Source: Croceibacter atlanticus HTCC2559 (GTDB lineage: Bacteria > Bacteroidota > Bacteroidia > Flavobacteriales > Flavobacteriaceae). Taken from it: DNA of 64,000 bases. Below are positions 36,521 through 45,668 of the stretch, piece by piece (positions within the stretch are counted from its first letter, which is position 1; each line of letters begins with the position of its first letter). The stretch covers positions 992,001 to 1,056,000 of the forward strand of contig NC_014230.1 in assembly GCF_000196315.1 (NCBI RefSeq), read 5' to 3'. The position numbers and the translations under genes are program-made. Below the pieces are notes generated by a model that had not been told where the DNA came from, did no database searches, and saw only the letters and a list, made by a program, of their open reading frames with translations.

Positions 36521-37207
36521 CTAGTCTCTACCTAAGTAAATACTAATAAAATATAGTAGCGTAGCTAAAGATCCTACTGCAGCAACTACATAAGTTCTTG
36601 CGGCCCATTTTAATGCATCCTTACTACCAGATAATTCTTGTTGAGTTACAATGTTTTCTCGCTCAAGCCAAGCTAATGCTCTGTTACTAGCGTCATACTC
36701 TACTGGTAGTGTAATAAAGCTAAATAACGTTCCCATAGCAAACATAATAATACCTACTAAAAGTAAAGTATTACCAAATGCGGTTGTTGCAGCTAATACT
36801 AAACCTCCCATAATTACCCATTGAGAATATTTAGAAGCAATACTTACCATTGGCACCAACTTACTACGCATGGTTAACCAAGAATATGCTTTAGCGTGTT
36901 GTACTGCGTGTCCTACTTCGTGAGCAGAAACTGCTGCTGCTGCTGCATTGCGTTGAGAGTAAACACCTTCACTAAGATTTACAGTTTTATTACTTGGGTT
37001 GTAATGATCTGTTAGCATTCCTGGTGTCGAAATTACTTTTACATCTGTTATGCCATGATCTGCTAACATACGTTCAGCAATCTCTGCACCACTCATTCCA
37101 TTTTGTAAATGTACTTTAGAGTAGGTTTTAAATTTTGTCTTTAATTTGTTGCTCACGTACCAGCTTACTAGCATAATAAGTCCCGCGAGTATATAATAGC
37201 CCATCAT
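36521..37207 (-). CDS. Membrane zinc metallopeptidase, YugP family
   Basis: A 228-residue inner-membrane protein with an N-terminal membrane helix (about 2-19) and two or three more in the C-terminal half. The zinc motif is H-E-V-G-H at about 96-100 (in V-S-A-H-E-V-G-H-A-V-Q-H), and the preceding D-H-Y-N-P segment is typical for PF04298. Members resemble M48-type proteases but have no firm substrate. The first two codons are both ATG; the first is annotated. It faces hflX across a shared terminator. Confidence 0.88.
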   Translation of the reverse strand: MMGYYILAGLIMLVSWYVSNKLKTKFKTYSKVHLQNGMSGAEIAERMLADHGITDVKVISTPGMLTDHYNPSNKTVNLSEGVYSQRNAAAAAVSAHEVGHAVQHAKAYSWLTMRSKLVPMVSIASKYSQWVIMGGLVLAATTAFGNTLLLVGIIMFAMGTLFSFITLPVEYDASNRALAWLERENIVTQQELSGSKDALKWAARTYVVAAVGSLATLLYFISIYLGRD

Positions 37208-37293
37208 AGGTTCTAAGTTTTAATTGATTAAATATACAGAATAGATAGCAAATTATTTGCCAATATGAAGTTAAGGCAAAATGGCAGTTTCAA

Positions 37294-37683
37294 TTAATCG
37301 AGACGTTCAAGTTTTCCTTTTCGTTTTATTATGTTTTTATAGTCCCATTGAATATCTTCAGCTTTTTTTAGCCAGTGTTTAATGTCTTCAGCATCAATCT
37401 GGTCAACAGTATTATAGGTAATTTCTGAAGCTTTAAAGGTGCCAGTTGCTTTTAGATTGGGTTCTTCAAAAGATTGTCCGCTCCAAAACATTAAACGCAA
37501 ACCACGCTTCAATTTTCCATACCCAACAATAGGGTTACCATTAATAAACCAAACCGGATGTGCATGCCATATTTTAGATTCGGTATAGTTAAGATTCATG
37601 TCAATAATATGAGCAAGCTTGTCACAAATAGCATCGTAAGGCGCTTCTTTAGCGCTGTTGAATGTTTTTATTTCGGATTTCAT
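37294..37683 (-). CDS. DUF1801 domain protein
   Basis: A 129-residue soluble protein of the DUF1801 (YdhG-like) family, with W-H-A-H-P-V-W-F near 40-47, then G-N-P-I-V-G-Y and L-M-F-W-S-G. An in-frame GTG at 37689 would add two residues. Family members are small and cytosolic with no established biochemistry; some are linked to stress. It is isolated between the YugP-like gene and leuS. Confidence 0.82.
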   Translation of the reverse strand: MKSEIKTFNSAKEAPYDAICDKLAHIIDMNLNYTESKIWHAHPVWFINGNPIVGYGKLKRGLRLMFWSGQSFEEPNLKATGTFKASEITYNTVDQIDAEDIKHWLKKAEDIQWDYKNIIKRKGKLERLD

Positions 37684-37760
37684 AGACACTAATTTATCGC
37701 TTAATTATTATTATTTCAAGCAACGATACGGAATCTTTTAAGTAGATTTTTTTACTTGAC

Positions 37761-37790
37761 GCAGATTCTGAATCAAGTTCAGAATGACAA
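37761..37790. repeat. Short palindromic intergenic element
   Basis: TTCTGAA (37766-37772) and TTCAGAA (37778-37784) form a 7-bp inverted repeat around TCAAG, in the context GCAGATTCTGAA...AGAATGACAA. Elements of this look occur in flavobacterial intergenic DNA as dispersed palindromic repeats; I see only one copy in this window, so the repeat assignment rests on resemblance. It lies downstream of the leuS stop and could also help end that transcript, but has no T-run. Confidence 0.45.
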
Positions 37791-37831
37791 GAAAAAAGAC
37801 TAATTTCTATTCGTAATTCCTGATATCTAGC

Positions 37832-40666
37832 TTACCCAACAATGTTTACAATCTTTCCTGGAACTACAATAACTTTTTTAGGGGTTCTGCCATCTAGGTA
37901 TCCTGCTGTTTTCTCGTGTGCCATTACTGCTTTTTCTATGTCATCTTTACTAAGGTCTAATGGTAACTCCATAGTAAATCTCATTTTTCCATTAAAAGAA
38001 ATAGGATAGGCTTTGCTACTTTCTACCAAATGTTTTTCTTCAAATTTTGGAAATTCTGCAGTAGCTATAGAAGTGCTGTGCCCTAGTTTTTCCCACAACT
38101 CTTCTGCAATATGAGGTGCATAAGGTGAAATTAAAACTGCCAATGGTTCAAGAATAGCTCTCGAATTACATTTTTGAGATGATAATTCATTTACAGCAAT
38201 CATAAACGTAGAAACCGATGTATTAAAGCTGAAATTCTCAATATCCTCTTCAACTTTTTTGATGGTTTTATGAAGAGTTTTTAAACTTTCTTTATTTGGT
38301 TCTGCATCTGTCACTTCAAAGTTCTCGCCGTTATGATATAGTTTCCATAATTTCTTTAAGAACGAGTGCACACCTGTTATACCAGCTGTATTCCAAGGCT
38401 TGGCTTGCTCAAGCGGACCTAAAAACATCTCATATAATCTTAATGTATCTGCACCATATTGTGCACAGATATCATCTGGATTAACAACGTTGTATTTAGA
38501 TTTAGACATTTTTTCAACTTCGTGACCAACTATATATTTATTGTCTTCTAATATAAATTCAGCATCTTTAAACTCTGGTCTCCAAGCTTTAAATGCTTCA
38601 AGGTCCAATTCGCTTGAAGCGTTTACCATACTAACATCTGCATGTATTGGCTGAACGTTCTCATCACCAATTAAATTTTTAGAAATAAATACATTGGTCT
38701 CTTCTTTTCTATAAACAAAAGCACTTGTCCCCAAAATCATTCCTTGATTAATCAACTTCTTGGCAAATTCTTTTACAGGAACTGCTTTGATGTCATACAG
38801 GAATTTTGTCCAAAAACGTGCATATAGCAGGTGACCTGTAGCGTGTTCGCTACCACCAATGTATAAATCTACCTCTTGCCAGTAGTTCATAGCATCTTTG
38901 CTGGCAAAGGTTTCGTTGCGCATTGCTTTTTCCATATATCTAAAGAAATACCATGAACTTCCAGCCCAACCTGGCATTGTATTTAATTCTAATGGAAATA
39001 CAGTGTCACTATTTACTAAGTCATTACTTACAACTTGGGCATTTTCTGTGTTCCAAGCCCAAACATCTGCACGACCTAAAGGTGGCTCGCCTTCTTCTGT
39101 AGGTAAATATTTTTCTACTTCAGGTAGAGTGATAGGCAAATGCTTCTCTTCAATCATTTGAGGAATGCCATTCTTATAATATACAGGAAATGGTTCTCCC
39201 CAATAACGTTGACGGCTAAATACCGCATCACGTAATCTATAATTGGTTTGTCCTTGCCCAGATCCTTGTTCCTCTAATTTATAAATAGCCAATTTCATTG
39301 CCTTTTTGTACGGCAAATCATTTAAAAAGTTAGAATTGGTAATTATAGTTTTTTCTTTATCTGCAAAGGCTTCTTCAGAAACATCAACATCCTTAAAAAT
39401 GTTTACAATTGGTGTCATACCTTCTTGTCCCGCAAAATGATTGGCAAAATCATAATCACGTTGGTCACCACAAGGTACCGCCATTACAGCACCTGTACCG
39501 TAACCTGCTAAAACGTAATCACCAATCCAGATGGCAACCGGTTCTTTAGTGAATGGGTGCTCTGCATAAGCTCCTGTAAATACACCACTAATGGTTTTCA
39601 CATCGGCCATACGCTCACGTTCACTTCGCTTTGCAGTCTTTTCTATATAAGCTTCAACAGCGTCTTTTTGTTTTGGTGTAGTTAATTTTGCTACTAACTC
39701 GTGTTCTGGAGCTAATGTCATAAACGTCACACCAAAAATGGTATCTGGACGTGTTGTGAACACGCCTATTTTTTCATTGTGCCCTTTTACTTTAAAATCT
39801 ACGTGGGCACCAATCGATTTTCCAATCCAATTGCGTTGTGACTCCTTAAGTGGTTCTGGCCAATCTATATCATTTAAATCTTGTAATAGACGTTCAGCAT
39901 AGGCTGAAATTCGCATACTCCATTGTGTCATTTTTTTACGAACAACAGGAAAGCCACCACGTTCTGAAACACCATTGACGATTTCGTCGTTAGCGAGAAC
40001 AGTTCCTAATTCTGGACACCAGTTCACTTCACTTTCAGCTAAATAGGTAAGGCGATATTTTAGTAGAATATCTGCTTGTTCTTTTTCAGAATAGTTGCTC
40101 CATTCTTCAGCAGAAAATGTTTCAGTGTCTGCATCGCAAACGGCATTTACATTAGAGTTACCTTCAGTTTCAAATCGCTTGATAAGGCTTTCAATAGATT
40201 CAGCTTTATCAGAATCATTGTCATAATAGTGATTAAACAGTTCAGTAAAAATCCATTGCGTCCACTTATAGAATTCTGGTTCGCTTGTTCTTAACTCTCT
40301 ACTCCAGTCAAAAGAAAATCCTATCTGGTCTAATTGGCGACGGTAGGTTTTTATATTTTCTTCTGTAGTAATTCTTGGGTGTTGTCCTGTTTGTATAGCA
40401 TATTGCTCTGCAGGCAAACCAAATGAATCATAACCTTGTGGGTGTAATACATTAAATCCTTTATGACGTTTGTATCGCGCATAAATATCACTTGCAATAT
40501 ACCCAAGAGGATGCCCTACGTGTAAGCCAGCACCACTAGGATAAGGAAACATATCTAGCACATAGTACTTTGGCTTCTCGCTAGTATTACTAGCGTGAAA
40601 TGTACCGTTCTTGGACCAATACTGTTGCCATTTTTTTTCAATCTCGTTAAAGTGGTAATTGCTCAT
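37832..40666 (-). CDS. leuS: Leucyl-tRNA synthetase
   Basis: Class I aminoacyl-tRNA synthetase that charges tRNA-Leu. It has 944 residues. The HIGH-type motif is in P-S-G-A-G-L-H-V-G-H-P-L-G-Y (about 42-55), the editing domain occupies the middle (T-R-P-D-T-I-F-G), and the KMSKS loop lies near residue 712, followed by the anticodon-binding domain. An extra ~45-residue insertion (about 155-200) precedes the zinc/editing region. A -7 element (TATTTTTG, minus strand, 40734-40741) lies about 70 bp upstream. Confidence 0.96.
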   Translation of the reverse strand: MSNYHFNEIEKKWQQYWSKNGTFHASNTSEKPKYYVLDMFPYPSGAGLHVGHPLGYIASDIYARYKRHKGFNVLHPQGYDSFGLPAEQYAIQTGQHPRITTEENIKTYRRQLDQIGFSFDWSRELRTSEPEFYKWTQWIFTELFNHYYDNDSDKAESIESLIKRFETEGNSNVNAVCDADTETFSAEEWSNYSEKEQADILLKYRLTYLAESEVNWCPELGTVLANDEIVNGVSERGGFPVVRKKMTQWSMRISAYAERLLQDLNDIDWPEPLKESQRNWIGKSIGAHVDFKVKGHNEKIGVFTTRPDTIFGVTFMTLAPEHELVAKLTTPKQKDAVEAYIEKTAKRSERERMADVKTISGVFTGAYAEHPFTKEPVAIWIGDYVLAGYGTGAVMAVPCGDQRDYDFANHFAGQEGMTPIVNIFKDVDVSEEAFADKEKTIITNSNFLNDLPYKKAMKLAIYKLEEQGSGQGQTNYRLRDAVFSRQRYWGEPFPVYYKNGIPQMIEEKHLPITLPEVEKYLPTEEGEPPLGRADVWAWNTENAQVVSNDLVNSDTVFPLELNTMPGWAGSSWYFFRYMEKAMRNETFASKDAMNYWQEVDLYIGGSEHATGHLLYARFWTKFLYDIKAVPVKEFAKKLINQGMILGTSAFVYRKEETNVFISKNLIGDENVQPIHADVSMVNASSELDLEAFKAWRPEFKDAEFILEDNKYIVGHEVEKMSKSKYNVVNPDDICAQYGADTLRLYEMFLGPLEQAKPWNTAGITGVHSFLKKLWKLYHNGENFEVTDAEPNKESLKTLHKTIKKVEEDIENFSFNTSVSTFMIAVNELSSQKCNSRAILEPLAVLISPYAPHIAEELWEKLGHSTSIATAEFPKFEEKHLVESSKAYPISFNGKMRFTMELPLDLSKDDIEKAVMAHEKTAGYLDGRTPKKVIVVPGKIVNIVG

Positions 40667-40733
40667 TTGTGATGTGTATGCTGTTAAACCTATTTTTAAT
40701 AAATAGATGTCTGATAATTAGATTTTGAAGCTG

Positions 40734-40741
40734 CAAAAATA
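40734..40741 (-). promoter_or_regulatory. -7 element (TATTTTTG) upstream of leuS
   Basis: The minus strand reads TATTTTTG, a full TAnnTTTG match, about 68 bp before the leuS ATG. A TTG is present upstream but at only 14 bp, so the -33 element is uncertain. Confidence 0.45.
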
Positions 40742-40828
40742 ACATTAATGTACGACAACGTAAACTTTGAACGTTGTTAGTTAAGCAGAACCGATTTCTT
40801 TAGTATTTTTACCAAAACAAACCTACAA

Positions 40829-41713
40829 ATGGCTCGCAAATCGTCTTTTGAACGTTATCAAAAACGCCGCTTGATTACGTCCTACTTTTCAGTGGTAATT
40901 AGTATCTCTCTTGTCCTATTTTTATTAGGATTGCTAGGTCTTTTAGTTTTAAACACTAAAAAGGTAGCAGATCACTTTAAGGAACAAATTGCATTAACTA
41001 TTTACTTAAAAGATAATGCCAAGGATGTAGAGATTAAACAACTGCAAAAGAGTTTAGCGCTTGCAGAGTATACTAAATCTGCCACATTTGTAAGCAAAGA
41101 AGAAGCAGCACAACAACATAGCCAAGATATTGGTGAAAATTTTATGGATTTCTTGGGCTACAACCCTTTACAGAATAGTATAGATGTTTTTATGAATGCC
41201 GATTATGTAACGTCTGAAAGAATTGAAGAAATTTCAACAGAGATTACTGCTAAAGATTTTGTTGATGAAGTTACCTATGACAAGCCTTTAATTTCATTAT
41301 TAAATGATAACGTAAAACGAGTTACATTTTGGGTTTTGGTAATAAGCGGCATATTTACTTTTATTGCTGTATTACTTATAAATAGCTCTATTAGGCTTTC
41401 GGTATATAGTAAACGTTTTACTATTAAAACTATGCAAATGGTTGGTGCTACTAAACGTTTTATACGAAGACCGTTTATATGGAAGAGTGTAAGATTAGGA
41501 ATGCTTGGCGCATTTTTGGCACTTTGTGGTATGGCGGCAATTTTATATTACTTAAACGAGAGCTTTCCAGAATTAAATATTTTGAGCGATCCAATTTTAG
41601 TTGGCGCTTTATTTTTGGGTGTGTTTGTTGTAGGTATAATAATCACTTGGATTTCTACGTTTTTTGCAACACAGCGTTTCTTAAACTTAAAGACAGATGA
41701 GCTGTATTATTAA
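40829..41713 (+). CDS. ftsX: Cell-division ABC transporter permease-like protein FtsX
   Basis: Inner-membrane protein that with FtsE signals peptidoglycan hydrolases at the septum. It has 294 residues: a cytosolic N-terminus (S-S-F-E-R-Y-Q-K-R-R), a first membrane helix (about 21-44), a large periplasmic loop (about 45-170) and three C-terminal helices. The cytoplasmic M-Q-M-V-G-A-T-K-R-F-I-R-R-P-F motif near 204-218 is the usual FtsX signature. ftsE is not adjacent, as is common in this phylum. The next gene is a DUF3098 protein, then uppP, so the segment deals with the cell wall. Confidence 0.92.
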   Translation: MARKSSFERYQKRRLITSYFSVVISISLVLFLLGLLGLLVLNTKKVADHFKEQIALTIYLKDNAKDVEIKQLQKSLALAEYTKSATFVSKEEAAQQHSQDIGENFMDFLGYNPLQNSIDVFMNADYVTSERIEEISTEITAKDFVDEVTYDKPLISLLNDNVKRVTFWVLVISGIFTFIAVLLINSSIRLSVYSKRFTIKTMQMVGATKRFIRRPFIWKSVRLGMLGAFLALCGMAAILYYLNESFPELNILSDPILVGALFLGVFVVGIIITWISTFFATQRFLNLKTDELYY

Positions 41714-41844
41714 GTAGTTACCTTTTAAAATTTGGTATATCGCTTTATATAGTTCTAAGAGATAAATATGTTACTTTGCAGCTTATAAATACTTTTTTAC
41801 ACAAAGGGTTATAAACGCTAAAAGAGTACTGAAATTTAATAATT

Positions 41845-42105
41845 ATGGGAGAACAAAAACGAAAAGAACAACGCGAACCTAAGTTTATCTTTACAAAGAA
41901 AAACTATCAGGTTATGGCTATTGGCCTTGGTGTTATTGCTTTAGGGTTTATCTTAATGTCTGGTGGTGGCAGCGATGATCCAGATGTGTTTAACCCAGAA
42001 ATTTATAACTTCAGACGCATACGTTTAGCGCCATTTTTAGTCTTATTAGGTTTTGGGATTGAGGTGTATGCAATCCTTTTAAACCCAAATAAAAAGAAAA
42101 AATAA
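41845..42105 (+). CDS. DUF3098 small membrane protein
   Basis: An 86-residue protein with a basic N-terminus and two membrane helices (about 25-41 and 61-78) separated by G-G-G-S-D-D-P-D-V-F-N-P-E-I-Y, the family pattern of DUF3098. The tail is lysine-rich (N-K-K-K-K). Conserved between ftsX and uppP in flavobacteria as far as I know; function unknown. uppP starts 16 bp downstream, so the two are likely co-transcribed. Confidence 0.85.
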   Translation: MGEQKRKEQREPKFIFTKKNYQVMAIGLGVIALGFILMSGGGSDDPDVFNPEIYNFRRIRLAPFLVLLGFGIEVYAILLNPNKKKK

Positions 42106-42121
42106 GCGTTAAAATTTACTT

Positions 42122-42916
42122 ATGAGCGAATTAGACGCACTCTTACTTGGTATTATACAAGGTCTTACAGAATTTTTGCCCGTATCTTCTAGTGGGCATT
42201 TAGAATTAGGAAAAGCAATTTTAGGTGACACAAGTTTACCAAGTGAATCTTTGTTGTTTACCGTAGTAGTTCATTTTGCAACTGCACTAAGTACTATTGT
42301 TGTTTACAGAAAAGACATTTTAGATATTTTAAAAGGCTTGTTTCAATTTAAATGGAATGACGATTTAAAGTTCTCCTTAAAAATTATTTTATCAATGATA
42401 CCTGCTGCTGTGGTAGGTGTTCTCTTTGATGAGGAGATTGAAGCTTTATTTAATGGCAATATCTTGTTTGTAGGCTTTATGCTTATTGTAACAGCCTTGT
42501 TATTATGGTTGGCAGACAAAGCTAAAGACACCAATAAGAATGTCTCTTTTCCAAATGCATTAACTATAGGAATTTCTCAAGCAATAGCTATTTTACCTGG
42601 AATTTCAAGAAGTGGTGCAACCATATCAACAGCGGTACTACTAGGAATAGACAAAACCAAAGCAGCTCGATTTTCTTTCTTAATGGTAGTGCCATTAATC
42701 TTAGGTAAAATTGCGAAAGACATTATGAGTGGAGACATAACAACTACGTCTTCAAATAATTTGGTCTTAATTATTGGCTTTATATCTGCGTTTGTAGCAG
42801 GTCTTGTTGCGTGTACCTGGATGATAAAATTAGTTAAGAAAAGTAAACTGTCTTATTTTGCTATCTATTGCCTTGTTGTAGGTTTAATAGCAATTGGCGT
42901 TGCCTATTTTCAATAG
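42122..42916 (+). CDS. uppP: Undecaprenyl-diphosphate phosphatase (BacA/UppP)
   Basis: Inner-membrane enzyme that recycles undecaprenyl diphosphate to the monophosphate carrier lipid for cell-wall synthesis. It has 264 residues and about eight helices. The two conserved active-site loops are present: Q-G-L-T-E-F-L-P-V-S-S-S-G-H (about 14-27) and L-P-G-I-S-R-S-G-A-T (about 158-167). truB follows after 41 bp with its own -7 element. Confidence 0.95.
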   Translation: MSELDALLLGIIQGLTEFLPVSSSGHLELGKAILGDTSLPSESLLFTVVVHFATALSTIVVYRKDILDILKGLFQFKWNDDLKFSLKIILSMIPAAVVGVLFDEEIEALFNGNILFVGFMLIVTALLLWLADKAKDTNKNVSFPNALTIGISQAIAILPGISRSGATISTAVLLGIDKTKAARFSFLMVVPLILGKIAKDIMSGDITTTSSNNLVLIIGFISAFVAGLVACTWMIKLVKKSKLSYFAIYCLVVGLIAIGVAYFQ

Positions 42917-42933
42917 TATTTTTTAAGAATTCT

Positions 42934-42941
42934 TACCTTTG
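42934..42941 (+). promoter_or_regulatory. -7 element (TACCTTTG) of truB
   Basis: TACCTTTG fits TAnnTTTG and ends 16 bp before the truB ATG, predicting a leader of about 12 nt. No good -33 TTG at 17-21 bp. Confidence 0.45.
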
Positions 42942-42957
42942 AAACTCAAATTTTCAC

Positions 42958-43674
42958 ATGTCTCAAAGTCAATTTTCTGCAGAAAAATTTAAAGAAGGTC
43001 AAGTTCTTTTACTTGATAAACCCTTAGAGTGGACCTCTTTTCAAGTGGTGAACAAAGTGCGTTGGATGATTAGAAAATCCTGCGATATTAAAAAGATAAA
43101 AGTAGGTCATGCAGGAACGTTAGATCCATTAGCAACGGGATTGCTACTTATCTGTACTGGAAAGTTTACCAAAACCATTAATGAGTTAATGGGACAGGAA
43201 AAAGAATATACTGGCACAATTACTTTAGGTGCAACCACTCCTAGTTATGATCTTGAAACAGTGGTTAATGAAAACTTTGATATATCTCACATCACGGCAG
43301 ATTTAATACACAACACTACAGCCCAATTTACCGGTGATATTTTACAACAGCCACCTATATTTTCAGCATTAAAAAAAGATGGCGTTCGTCTTTACGAACA
43401 CGCGAGAAAAGGTGAAACTGTGGATATTCCTAAAAGGCAAGTACATATTTCAGCATTCGAAATAACCAATATCGATATGCCAAATGTAGAGTTTAGAGTA
43501 ACGTGTAGTAAAGGGACTTATATTAGGAGCTTGGCTAATGATTTTGGAAAGGCATTACAATCTGGAGGACATCTTAGTGTGTTAAGACGTACTAAAATAG
43601 GGGACTTTAACGTTAATGACGCGTTAAAAATAGAAGATTTTGCACGGTTATTGCCTGATTTTGAGGAGAATTAG
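42958..43674 (+). CDS. truB: tRNA pseudouridine-55 synthase
   Basis: Converts U55 of tRNA to pseudouridine. It has 238 residues. The catalytic aspartate lies in G-H-A-G-T-L-D-P-L-A-T-G (about 50-61), and later family blocks are T-G-D-I-L-Q-Q-P-P-I-F-S-A-L-K and S-K-G-T-Y-I-R-S-L. The last base of the stop codon overlaps the GTG of the next gene. Confidence 0.95.
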   Translation: MSQSQFSAEKFKEGQVLLLDKPLEWTSFQVVNKVRWMIRKSCDIKKIKVGHAGTLDPLATGLLLICTGKFTKTINELMGQEKEYTGTITLGATTPSYDLETVVNENFDISHITADLIHNTTAQFTGDILQQPPIFSALKKDGVRLYEHARKGETVDIPKRQVHISAFEITNIDMPNVEFRVTCSKGTYIRSLANDFGKALQSGGHLSVLRRTKIGDFNVNDALKIEDFARLLPDFEEN

Positions 43675-44408
43675 TGTTTTTAAGAATTATATTTACACAC
43701 TTGAATTTAACGAACTCACATAAAGCCCTTTTATTGTCCATAGCATTTGTGGGCGTATTAATAATTGCATTGTTCAGTTTTAAAATGAACCAGGAACAAA
43801 AGCAAAAAGAATTACTTATGGAGTTAGATATAGAAGAACAATTAGCTCAAATTAAAGAGCAGGAAGAACTACCTCCAAAACCACAAACAACTAAAATCAC
43901 AAAGTCTGTTACCAATGAAGCGTTTAACGAAAGCGAGCAAGTTACAGATGAAGATTTTGAAAGTAGGATGCAAGACATTATTGAGCGTAATGCAGAACAA
44001 CGTGAAGCTTTAGAAAGCTCTAACTCTTCAGGTTCTGCAGATTTAGATAGTGGTCAAGGCAATGCTAAAGAAACTAGTAAGCCAATCTCTAAAGCAGATG
44101 CAAAGCAGACAACTTCTAAATATAAAAGTAACAGAAGAAGTAATATTTCTTATTACTTACCTACTAGAGACAAAATTAAGATACCTAACCCAATATACAC
44201 GTGTGATCAAGAAGGTACTGTTGTTATAAATATTACTGTAAATGAATACGGGTTGGTTACAAAAACAGACTATAATAGGTCTCAATCAACGACTAGTAAC
44301 GGGTGTTTGGTAGATGAAGCATTATATTATGCAGAACGTGCTCGGTTTAGTGAAGACGCTTCAAAAGACAATCAAAAAGGTACAATTACGTACCAATTTC
44401 AGAATTAA
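43674..44408 (+). CDS. Membrane-anchored protein with TonB-like C-terminal domain
   Basis: A 244-residue protein that looks like a short TonB. A single membrane helix (about 17-38, H-K-A-L-L-L-S-I-A-F-V-G-V) is followed by a charged, P/E/Q-rich linker, a polar segment (about 100-165) and a C-terminal alpha/beta domain resembling TonB/TolA ends (T-V-V-I-N-I-T-V-N-E-Y-G-L-V near 178-191). The annotated start is GTG 43674, overlapping the truB stop by one base; a TTG at 43701 giving M-N-L-T-N-S-H is an equally plausible start. It may supply energy transduction to an outer-membrane receptor; no ExoB/D genes are near. Confidence 0.68.
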   Translation: MFLRIIFTHLNLTNSHKALLLSIAFVGVLIIALFSFKMNQEQKQKELLMELDIEEQLAQIKEQEELPPKPQTTKITKSVTNEAFNESEQVTDEDFESRMQDIIERNAEQREALESSNSSGSADLDSGQGNAKETSKPISKADAKQTTSKYKSNRRSNISYYLPTRDKIKIPNPIYTCDQEGTVVINITVNEYGLVTKTDYNRSQSTTSNGCLVDEALYYAERARFSEDASKDNQKGTITYQFQN

Positions 44409-45032
44409 TTAAGCTAAAATAATCTTGGGCTCCAAAAGCGTTAAGAAGTCGTTTATTATAGTTTCTCCTTTATCTTTATTATACCAAACCTGTAAGTGCT
44501 CTTTAAATTCAGGATCTAAAGCACCGTGTAACGCTTTGTAGTCTGCTACCATTTTTGTGGCAACAGATGGTCTTGGTCCCCAATCTGCATCAATACTATC
44601 TGTAGCTTCATTATATAAAATAACCTTTGGAATTGCCTTCCCACCATTGGTTAAGAAACAGCTCATAAGTTCAGGATGTTCATCTCTTAGTACAATCTTT
44701 AAGTTGAAATTAGAATTGAGTTCCACAATTTTTTGAATTACAGGTAAAATTTGAGCAGCATCTCCACACCAACCTTCAGTAATAACTAAAAACGTAATAG
44801 GTGTTTTAAAGGCTTCAAATTTTTGCTGTGCCTTTTCAGAAATTTTAATGGTCTTACCAAGACGCTTCATACGTCTGTCATTTAACACGCTGTAATCTAA
44901 CAATGCTTCAGTTTGTTCATTTCCTGTAGACTTGTTTTGAAGTATTAAGTTAGACACCAATGTTCTATAAGTGTCATAAGACATTCCTGTTTTTAAACTT
45001 TCTTTTACTATTTGAAGCACTGCTGAACTCAT
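44409..45032 (-). CDS. Thioredoxin-family protein with a single active-site cysteine
   Basis: A 207-residue soluble protein of the Thioredoxin_9-like family. The thioredoxin core begins near residue 75 (P-I-T-F-L-V-I-T-E-G-W-C-G-D-A). The active-site motif is W-C-G-D-A instead of W-C-G-P-C, so only the first cysteine is present and normal disulfide exchange is unlikely; it could act as a monothiol or peroxidase-like protein. The cis-proline is in K-A-I-P-K-V-I-L. The start is ATG 45032; a GTG two codons upstream exists. It converges on the TonB-like gene with no gap. Confidence 0.82.
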   Translation of the reverse strand: MSSAVLQIVKESLKTGMSYDTYRTLVSNLILQNKSTGNEQTEALLDYSVLNDRRMKRLGKTIKISEKAQQKFEAFKTPITFLVITEGWCGDAAQILPVIQKIVELNSNFNLKIVLRDEHPELMSCFLTNGGKAIPKVILYNEATDSIDADWGPRPSVATKMVADYKALHGALDPEFKEHLQVWYNKDKGETIINDFLTLLEPKIILA

Positions 45033-45098
45033 AATCACTAATTTTTATAATCTGTCGGTAAGCCTTATTTTTACTTACTCACAATTTATAATAAAGAT

Positions 45099-45668
45099 AT
45101 GGAAAAGCATCGCTGTGGTTGGTGTATAGGAGATCCTTTGTATGAGGCTTATCACGATTTAGAATGGGGTGTTCCTTTGTATGACGAAGACCAGTTGTTT
45201 GAGTTTCTTATCCTAGAAACATTTCAAGCGGGTTTAAGTTGGATAACCATCCTTAGAAAGCGTGAAAATTTTAGGGCTGCATTTCAAAACTTTGATTATA
45301 AAAAAATAGCGCAATATAACTCAACAGACATTGAGCGTCTTATGGCAGATGCTGGTATTGTAAGAAACAGATTGAAAATAAAGGCCACCATAACTAATGC
45401 CCAACAATTTATGAAGGTGCAAGATGAGTTTGGTAGCTTTTCAAAATACATTTGGGGTTTTGTAAACCATAAGCCAATACAAAATGCCGTTAAGCATTAT
45501 AAAGAAGCACCAGCAAACACACCTTTAAGCGATACTATAAGTAAAGATTTAAAACAACGCGGATTTAAATTTGTAGGTTCAACCGTAATTTATGCACATA
45601 TGCAAGCCACAGGAATGGTGAATGATCACGAGGTTAATTGTTTTAGGTATAACGAAGTTAAATTATAA
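45099..45668 (+). CDS. tag: DNA-3-methyladenine glycosylase I
   Basis: Base-excision repair enzyme that removes 3-methyladenine from alkylated DNA. It has 189 residues. The N-terminal C-G-W-C (Cys6, with His and Cys partners in the C-terminal H-E-V-N-C) gives the zinc site typical of Tag. Further marks are D-L-E-W-G-V-P, E-T-F-Q-A-G-L-S-W and the ending F-V-G-S-T-V-I-Y-A-H-M-Q-A-T-G-M-V. The next gene begins immediately at its stop. Confidence 0.95.
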   Translation: MEKHRCGWCIGDPLYEAYHDLEWGVPLYDEDQLFEFLILETFQAGLSWITILRKRENFRAAFQNFDYKKIAQYNSTDIERLMADAGIVRNRLKIKATITNAQQFMKVQDEFGSFSKYIWGFVNHKPIQNAVKHYKEAPANTPLSDTISKDLKQRGFKFVGSTVIYAHMQATGMVNDHEVNCFRYNEVKL

